In this document: positions 60,362 through 64,000 of the stretch, piece by piece
How positions within the stretch are numbered: the stretch's first letter is position 1
How the letters are laid out: each line of letters begins with the position of its first letter
Source of the DNA: an uncultured Candidatus Nitrosopumilus sp.
GTDB lineage: Archaea > Thermoproteota > Nitrososphaeria > Nitrososphaerales > Nitrosopumilaceae
Direction of reading: 5' to 3'
DNA length: 64,000 nucleotides
NCBI GenBank assembly: GCA_951812655.1
Contig: OX638319.1
Location: forward strand, 372,001-436,000
Program-made: the position numbers and the translations under genes
The notes under the pieces: model-generated
Told to the model about the DNA's origin: nothing
The model's database searches: none
Seen by the model: only the letters and a program-made list of their open reading frames with translations

Positions 60362-61604
60362 AAAAAAGACATCTAAACGTGATCATCCATCTTTGGACAT
60401 TGTCAGTTCATATGGAACAGAACTTGCAGGGAAAAAAATTATTCTTTGCGTTGCAGGCAGCGTTGCAGCATACAAAGCAATAGAGCTTGCAAGACTGCTA
60501 ATGAGACACGGTGCGGATGTAAAGTGTGTTGCGAGCAATGCAGTCACTAAATTGATACAACCAGAATATTTCAAATGGGCCACAGGAAACGATGTAGTTA
60601 CAAAACTGACAGGAGAATTAGAGCACATCAAACTAGCTGATTATAATCAATCAGATTTACTGATAGTATATCCCGCAACTGCAAATACGTTAGGAAAACT
60701 GGCGAACGGAATTGATGACACCCCAATTTCAACGATACTTACAGTGGGATTTGGATCAAAAATACCAATTGTGATGTGTTTGGCAATGCATGCATCAATG
60801 TATGATAATTTAGCAGTAAAAAAAAATATAAAATTTTTAAAAAATAAAATTGAGTTTATTTCTCCAATAATGAACGAAGGCAAAGCAAAATCTCCTGAAC
60901 CAGAAGAAGTATTAGAAAACATACTAAAAAAATTTGGATTTTCGTCAAAAATGAAAAATAAGAGAATCTTGATTGCTGCAGGACCCACTATTGAGCAAAT
61001 AGACCCCATACGAGCAATCACAAACCAAAGTTCAGGAAAAACAGGGGTTAGTCTAGCATCTGAATTGATTTCTGCAGGAGCCAAAGTCACTTTTGTGTAC
61101 GGACAGGGAAGCGAAAAACCACCAAAAGGTGCAAAGATAATCAACGTCACATCTAGTAAAGAAATGCACATGGCAATCAAATCAGAACTAAAGAAGAAAA
61201 TGGATATCGTAATAATGGCAGCAGCGGTTGCAGATTATATTCCGATTAATCAAAGGAAAAATAAGATGAAAAGTTCAGAGTCAGTCATGAATATTAAGCT
61301 CAAAAAATCTCCAAAAATTATTGATCAGATTAAAAAATATCAAAAAGATGTATTTCTTGTGGGTTTCAAGGCAGAAACAAATTTGACGCAAAGTCAACTA
61401 ATCAGATCAGCTAAGAGAAAATTGAAAGAGTCATCTGCAGACATGATCATAGCAAATGACATAGGTTCGTTCAGATACAAAAAAAATCCACGAAACAATC
61501 AAGTGATAATTGTGGATTCCACAACAAATTTTGTGTCAAGCTGGACAAATAAAGAAAAAATTTCCAGAATCATAAGAAAACAAATTGAAGTAAAAATAAG
61601 ATGA
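60342..61604 (+). CDS. coaBC: Bifunctional phosphopantothenoylcysteine decarboxylase/synthetase
   Basis: A 420-aa protein. The flavin-dependent CoaC half has LCVAGSVAAYKAIELARLL and VYPATANTLGKLANGIDD, with the catalytic region MCLAMHASMYD; the CoaB half begins ILIAAGPTIEQIDPIRAITN and contains AAAVADYIP with FKAETN. CoaB adds cysteine to phosphopantothenate and CoaC decarboxylates the product. The start is GTG 60342, inside panB. Together with the three preceding genes it covers CoA synthesis from ketoisovalerate to phosphopantetheine, apart from ketopantoate reductase. Confidence 0.93.
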   Translation: MKRLAVKKKTSKRDHPSLDIVSSYGTELAGKKIILCVAGSVAAYKAIELARLLMRHGADVKCVASNAVTKLIQPEYFKWATGNDVVTKLTGELEHIKLADYNQSDLLIVYPATANTLGKLANGIDDTPISTILTVGFGSKIPIVMCLAMHASMYDNLAVKKNIKFLKNKIEFISPIMNEGKAKSPEPEEVLENILKKFGFSSKMKNKRILIAAGPTIEQIDPIRAITNQSSGKTGVSLASELISAGAKVTFVYGQGSEKPPKGAKIINVTSSKEMHMAIKSELKKKMDIVIMAAAVADYIPINQRKNKMKSSESVMNIKLKKSPKIIDQIKKYQKDVFLVGFKAETNLTQSQLIRSAKRKLKESSADMIIANDIGSFRYKKNPRNNQVIIVDSTTNFVSSWTNKEKISRIIRKQIEVKIR

Positions 61605-61790
61605 AAATACATATACATCAAACAATAATTGTAAAATACAAAGAAATAGAATCAAAGTTTTCAAAACAATAGATATGAAAATAATATCATATCAGAACAA
61701 TCAAAGTTAAAGAGCAATCATGAAACGTATAGAGGATGAAGATTGAAAGAGATTACATAAAATACTTCAATAGACAACAAAGCATGTAAG

Positions 61791-62633
61791 ATGAAATTCA
61801 TTCCATCAGAATACAAACAACGAAATATGAAAATTTGGAATGAAGTTGCACCTAGATATCACAAGAGATGGGCAAGTGTCAATAAAGGACCATTTCAAAG
61901 TACAAAAAAATTAGTGAATTCAGTGTGTATTAACAAAGGAGATTATGTGTTAGATGTTGCATGTGGTACTGGAGTAGTTACCAATGAAATCCAAAAGAAA
62001 ATTGGGAAATCAGGATATGTTGTAGGTGCAGATACTTCAACCACAGCTATCAAAATTGCAAAAAAATGGAATGGAAAAAAAGATAATGTGTTTTTTGTAA
62101 ATGCCGATGCAGAGAAATTCTCTTTTTCTAAAAAATTTGATGTCATAACGTGCCAATATGCTTTATTTTTCTTCCCAAATGCTCTAAAGGCATTAAAAAA
62201 TATGAAAAAAAGCCTCAAAAGTTCAGGAAATCTTGGAATTTCAACTCATGGCAGTAAAGAAAAAGTTCCATACTTTAGTAGCATTATAGATTCAGTTACA
62301 GAGTTTATCCCAGACTACATACCTCCAGGTTCACCAAATCTAGATAGATTCGGTACAAAGTCTGCCTTGAAAAAAGAAGTAAGCCGAGCTGGATTTTCAA
62401 GCATTAAAGTTACCGAATTTGTCTTTAATTACAGTCCAGGGAATTTTGAAGATTACTGGAAGACGTATCTAAAGTATATAGCAAAACCACTAAAAGAGAA
62501 ACTTAGCCAATTAGGTTATTCAGAAAGGAAGGAATTAAGGGAATTAGTCAAAGAAAAAACCTCAACATATACTAAGAAAAATGGGATAATTTTGTTTCCT
62601 TGGCAAGTTTTAATTCTAAGTGCAAAAAACTAA
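61791..62633 (+). CDS. Class I SAM-dependent methyltransferase
   Basis: A 280-aa protein. The SAM loop is VLDVACGTGVVTNEIQKK (about residues 53-70), with GADTSTTAIKIAKKW for the ribose-binding Asp and FDVITCQYALFFFPNALKAL for motif IV/V. This is a UbiE/menaquinone-like or small-molecule methyltransferase; the substrate is unknown. The 61605-61790 spacer is AT-rich; CATAAAATAC at 61755-61764 is a suitable TATA box about 31 nt before the ATG. Confidence 0.88.
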   Translation: MKFIPSEYKQRNMKIWNEVAPRYHKRWASVNKGPFQSTKKLVNSVCINKGDYVLDVACGTGVVTNEIQKKIGKSGYVVGADTSTTAIKIAKKWNGKKDNVFFVNADAEKFSFSKKFDVITCQYALFFFPNALKALKNMKKSLKSSGNLGISTHGSKEKVPYFSSIIDSVTEFIPDYIPPGSPNLDRFGTKSALKKEVSRAGFSSIKVTEFVFNYSPGNFEDYWKTYLKYIAKPLKEKLSQLGYSERKELRELVKEKTSTYTKKNGIILFPWQVLILSAKN

Positions 62634-62647
62634 ACGATTAGACAGAA

Positions 62648-63130
62648 ATGGGTAAAGATATCAAGAAAAAAGAAGATAAGCCAAAAAAGAATGATTTTAA
62701 ATCATTTCTCAAAAAGAGAGCTCCGATTTACCTAGCATTGATTGCCATGTTAGTAGTATTTGTAATTCCTGAAATGACAAAAGGCACGTTAGAAAAGAGC
62801 TTTCCAGAGTTCTCTGAAGAAGATCAGCAAGTCATAGATATTTTGATGAAATATGATGGTCCAAACGACGATGGACTAACTGTAATGGAGGCATTAGATA
62901 ATCATATTGGTGATGAGTATCCGGATGAGAAAATTTTCGATCATAAAAAAACGATTGTGGATTTAACGGTAACAAATGTCGGTTCAGAAGAATACCAGGT
63001 GAATTTTAATTTCTCATCTTACAAGGGTGAAATGAACTATGATTGGAATGTGAATATAGAGTCTGAAAAAATTATGCCAAATAATTCAGAAGGAAAATAC
63101 ATCATAGAGCTAGTCAACTATTACGATTAG
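62648..63130 (+). CDS. Single-pass membrane protein of unknown function
   Basis: A 160-aa protein: Lys-rich N-terminus (KDIKKKEDKPKKNDFKSFLK), one membrane helix (APIYLALIAMLVVFVIPEM) and an acidic extracellular domain (EFSEEDQQVIDILMKYDGPN, then beta strands). No family was recognised. It starts 14 bp after the methyltransferase and may be translated with it. Its stop precedes the convergent M24 peptidase by 1 bp. Confidence 0.65.
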   Translation: MGKDIKKKEDKPKKNDFKSFLKKRAPIYLALIAMLVVFVIPEMTKGTLEKSFPEFSEEDQQVIDILMKYDGPNDDGLTVMEALDNHIGDEYPDEKIFDHKKTIVDLTVTNVGSEEYQVNFNFSSYKGEMNYDWNVNIESEKIMPNNSEGKYIIELVNYYD

Positions 63131-63131
63131 C

Positions 63132-64000
63132 TCAAATCGTGACTAGATCTTTGGTGAATTTGTGCATGACGATTGGACGTTGTTTTACAATTAACGAGTC
63201 CTCAATTCGTATTCCAAACTTATTCTCAATGTATATTCCTGGTTCTACAGTGATTGCCATGTTTTCTTTGAGCCTTGTATCACTTCTGTAAGATACTGTT
63301 GGTAGTTCGTGAACTTCAAGACCAATTCCATGACCTGTCGAATGAATAAAGTATTGACCATAATTTTTTTCCTCAATGTATTTCCGGCATGCAGCATCTA
63401 CATCTTTACAATCAACGTTTAGATTGACAGACTTTAATCCAAGCTTTTGAGATTCTTTGACAATTTCATATGCTTCGTTAGCCTGAGATGAGATCTTTCC
63501 CATCGCAAATGTCCTTGTCGCATCAGAAACATATCCTTTGTATCTTAGTGTAAGATCAGTAACTACAAGATCACCTTTTTTGAATTTCCTATTTGTAACT
63601 TGAGCATGTGGGAGTGCACCGTTTGGACCTCCGGCAACTATTAATGGATTTAATGTGGATTTGTAACCGGTGTCAAACATTTCTTGCTCCAGGGCATATA
63701 TCATCAGAAGAGTTTGCAATTCAGATTCTTTTTGACCAATCTTCATCTTCTTTGAACAAATTTCAAACATCTCATCAATAATCTTTGATGCTTTTTTGAG
63801 AATTTTTATCTCCTTCTCATCTTTGATCATACGCGCATTGTAAAATGGTTCAGTTGAAGATTTTATTTTTGGGACAGATTTTTTCAAGGATGTCATTACA
63901 GAATAATTTTGGCAATCAGTACAAACAGAATTTTTCTTGATTTTTTTGATGACCGAAGTGATCAGACCTTCTCCACGTTCGGCAGTAATCACATCACAGT
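63132..64000 (-). CDS. M24 metallopeptidase (Xaa-Pro dipeptidase-like), 5' end outside window
   Basis: At least 289 codons; the frame continues upstream past 64000 (CDVITAERGEGL at the edge), so the N-terminal creatinase-like domain is cut off. The five metal ligands of M24 peptidases are all present: DLTLRYKGYVSDATRTF (two Asp), HSTGHGIGLEVHE (His), TVEPGIYIEN (Glu) and IRIEDSLIV (Glu). It removes N-terminal residues preceding proline from small peptides. The true start lies outside the window. Confidence 0.93.
   Translation of the reverse strand, partial: CDVITAERGEGLITSVIKKIKKNSVCTDCQNYSVMTSLKKSVPKIKSSTEPFYNARMIKDEKEIKILKKASKIIDEMFEICSKKMKIGQKESELQTLLMIYALEQEMFDTGYKSTLNPLIVAGGPNGALPHAQVTNRKFKKGDLVVTDLTLRYKGYVSDATRTFAMGKISSQANEAYEIVKESQKLGLKSVNLNVDCKDVDAACRKYIEEKNYGQYFIHSTGHGIGLEVHELPTVSYRSDTRLKENMAITVEPGIYIENKFGIRIEDSLIVKQRPIVMHKFTKDLVTI

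Overview
The window is ordinary chromosomal DNA from an AT-rich archaeon of the Nitrososphaerota (Thaumarchaeota), most like the Nitrosopumilus group of ammonia oxidisers. The evidence is archaeal information-processing genes (S19e, PDCD5, RNase P component 4, Nep1), an archaeal A-type ATP synthase, an Amt ammonium transporter, thiolase/DUF35 and acyl-CoA reductase-like genes typical of the 3-hydroxypropionate/4-hydroxybutyrate cycle, archaeal pantoate kinase plus phosphopantothenate synthetase, exported proteins ending in the thaumarchaeal PEFG sorting signal, and many TATA-driven genes with almost no leader. No integrase, transposase, CRISPR array or rRNA was seen.

Layout: 0-2.7 kb, CoA-ester lyase and MDR reductase, then PDCD5, S19e, RNase P subunit and tRNA-Gly. 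2.7-4.6 kb, Nep1 with an exported glycosidase-like protein. 4.6-10.5 kb, a ribonucleotide-reductase locus: a highly foldable intergenic RNA candidate, adenosylcobalamin-dependent NrdJ, a catalytically dead NrdD-like protein fused to a winged helix, a 49-bp tandem repeat and a tiny zinc protein. 10.5-14.5 kb, DUF35/thiolase, zinc-finger protein, nitrilase, tautomerase and rhomboid. 14.7-27.3 kb, an envelope region dominated by exported proteins: proteins with C-terminal WW repeats, a three-member family with conserved histidines, a cupredoxin, a CopC-CopD-propeller fusion and a His-starting membrane protein. I infer a copper-handling role. 27.3-29.5 kb, LON-domain protein and divergent pyrB/pyrI. 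29.6-36.7 kb, ATP synthase operon (K, a 43-aa ORF, D, B, A, E) with divergent subunit I; subunit C lies apart at 42.3 kb. 36.7-45.5 kb, small exported or regulatory proteins, sulfurtransferase, Amt and a degenerate Cas4-like protein. 45.5-48 kb, nucleotide operon tmk-HD-pyrH. 48.2-55.2 kb, SNase-like protein, Hsp20, UbiB kinase, membrane proteins and an ABC transporter operon. 55.3-61.6 kb, Lrp-type regulator, Nudix, PhoU-like protein and a four-gene coenzyme A operon. 61.8-64 kb, methyltransferase, membrane protein and the start-truncated M24 peptidase.

The most novel material is (1) the exported family at 16.9, 18.7 and 26 kb whose predicted mature N-terminus is His and which keeps two further invariant His residues, next to CopC/CopD and a cupredoxin; (2) the dead NrdD/winged-helix regulator with its iterons and the structured RNA flanking nrdJ; and (3) several very small genes (36-53 aa) in well-organised positions, including one inside the ATP synthase operon.
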